From: Polyangia bacterium
GTDB taxonomy: Bacteria > Myxococcota_A > Polyangia > Polyangiales > Polyangiaceae
DNA: 7,821 nt
NCBI GenBank assembly: GCA_030430975.1
Contig: JAUIKB010000233.1
Span: forward strand, 1-7,821
Direction of reading: 5' to 3'
Position numbers and translations under genes: made by a program. The notes below the pieces were generated by a model. It did not search any database, was not told the DNA's origin, and worked only from the letters and a program-made list of their open reading frames with translations. This document shows, piece after piece, positions 6,703 to 7,821 of this stretch (position 1 is the stretch's first letter; each line of letters opens with the position of its first letter).

Positions 6703-7821
6703 ATGGCACACAACGCGCTCCGACGGCAGACTATTACGCTACTGAAATACGTCGTCGGCGGCTCCGCCTGCTTGGCGGCAAGCGCTCCAGCCCCGGCGAT
6801 GGCCCAGGTCGACGTCAACCCGCCGTTGCCGAACGTCATGATGCTCGTCGATAGCTCTGGCTCGATGGAGTACAAAACGTCATCGGACAGCTTCCCGACG
6901 TGTAACCCAACCTCAACGACAGGCAACGAGAAGAGCCGCTGGATCGATCTTGTGGAGGTGCTCACCGGCTCGACGCAGGACTACCGCTGCGTCGCCCAGG
7001 ATCGCTCCTCGAGTCAGTTCCTAAACGAGTTCTCGCTCAACGGCTCAGCGCCCTACGACTACAAGTACGGTAATCCCTACCACCGTATCGTCAGCGGCTC
7101 GTGCGTAGCGGGTCCGGACCTCTCCACGCTGACGGCGCTTGGGACCGCCCCGTATTCATGGCCGGCGAACTGGCTTCAGTACACCGACGTCACCAACGGC
7201 GCAGCGAACTGCACCGGGTTCTCTCAGTCCAACGACGGCCTGCTGGACGCGTTCAACGGGCGGATCCGTTTCGGGCTGATGACCTTTGACACCCACACTC
7301 ACGCGGGTAGCGGCGTTGTCTCCGGCTCCGCGAACTTCTCCAACGGGCTCGACGGAACGTGGAGCTACTACGTCAGCGGCAAGAAGCAGGGCAAGCCCGC
7401 AGGCTGCGCCGTTGACTACGATCAAGAGGTCGGCGCGCGCAACGCCGGCGCTCCTCCCTGGGAAGGGCGCATGGTCGCGTACGGGTCGCCCACGTCGCCA
7501 ACCGCTGACATCACGCAGCGCAACAGCCGCATCCAGGACGTTTTGTTGGCGACGCGTCCGTACGGCGCCACGCCGATCGCCGGCATGCTGCACGACGCGC
7601 GGGATTTTCACTGGAACGACACCAGCAAGGACCCGAACAATACAACCGACGACTTCGGGCCCTACAACGACGTGTTCGTGAAAGGTGGCTGCCGGAAGCA
7701 GACGTTAGTGCTGCTGACCGACGGTGAACCCAACCTGGATCTCCGACCGTTCTGTGAGGGTACTGGCGGCGACTGTCCCTACGAGAAGTCCGAGGACATC
7801 GCGCGCGACATGGCCAACCAT
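6703..7821 (+). CDS. pilY1: PilY1-like type IV pilus tip protein with von Willebrand factor A domain (3' partial)
   Basis: The frame has no stop up to the right edge, giving 373 residues of what in PilY1 proteins is usually over 1,000. A Sec signal peptide is visible: basic n-region (LRRQ), hydrophobic core (about 11-28) and cleavage after AMA (Ala34). A vWA domain follows with all parts of the metal-ion-dependent adhesion site: DSSGS (Asp50, Ser52, Ser54), Thr290 in YGATPIAGML, and Asp340 in LLTDGEPN. The central strand is FGLMTF (190-195). Eight cysteines lie after the signal peptide, including CEGTGGDC near the edge. The C-terminal beta-propeller and calcium-binding loop that would prove PilY1 lie outside the window. 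In Pseudomonas and Myxococcus, PilY1 sits at the pilus tip, acting with minor pilins in priming, adhesion and surface sensing. Position directly after pilX makes this identity likely. A possible earlier start is GTG 6688. Confidence 0.85.
   Translation, partial: MAHNALRRQTITLLKYVVGGSACLAASAPAPAMAQVDVNPPLPNVMMLVDSSGSMEYKTSSDSFPTCNPTSTTGNEKSRWIDLVEVLTGSTQDYRCVAQDRSSSQFLNEFSLNGSAPYDYKYGNPYHRIVSGSCVAGPDLSTLTALGTAPYSWPANWLQYTDVTNGAANCTGFSQSNDGLLDAFNGRIRFGLMTFDTHTHAGSGVVSGSANFSNGLDGTWSYYVSGKKQGKPAGCAVDYDQEVGARNAGAPPWEGRMVAYGSPTSPTADITQRNSRIQDVLLATRPYGATPIAGMLHDARDFHWNDTSKDPNNTTDDFGPYNDVFVKGGCRKQTLVLLTDGEPNLDLRPFCEGTGGDCPYEKSEDIARDMANH

Overview
The window is GC-rich, densely coding DNA from a Gram-negative bacterium. 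Lipoproteins, a signal-peptide protein, a type IV pilus minor-pilin operon, a sigma-54-type promoter and a secreted DUF6599-like lipoprotein together suggest Myxococcota or a related deltaproteobacterial lineage. That assignment is an inference from gene content; no marker gene is present.

Left part (1-900): the 3' portion of a plus-strand gene encodes a membrane-anchored parvulin-type peptidyl-prolyl isomerase. Its N-terminal tail is extraordinarily acidic (Asp/Glu/Tyr) and contains a 36-bp in-frame tandem duplication. The gene runs off the left edge. A perfect 11-bp GC hairpin lies just behind it, between two convergent genes.

Middle part (901-3257, minus strand): two genes are read right to left. 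The first is a secreted lipoprotein with DUF6599-like features and no known function. It is followed after 83 bp by an acyl-CoA dehydrogenase with its catalytic glutamate intact. Whether they form one operon is unclear.

Right part (3258-7821, plus strand): a divergent intergenic region holds a very good -24/-12 (sigma-54) promoter. It precedes five tightly packed genes in the order fimU/fimT-like, pilV, pilW, pilX and pilY1-like, with junctions that overlap or nearly overlap. Four encode minor pilins with prepilin-peptidase sites. The fifth encodes a signal-peptide protein with an expanded von Willebrand factor A domain and runs off the right edge. This is the classical minor pilin-PilY1 set, whose products in other bacteria form the priming and tip complex of the type IVa pilus. 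No major pilin, motor or secretin gene lies in the window.

Nothing here is an obviously undescribed system. The most unusual points are the acidic-tailed isomerase, the cysteine-containing insertions in the PilY1-like vWA domain, and the probable sigma-54 control of the minor-pilin operon. There are no RNA genes, insertion sequences or CRISPR arrays that I can see, and no gene-free stretch exceeds about 230 bp.
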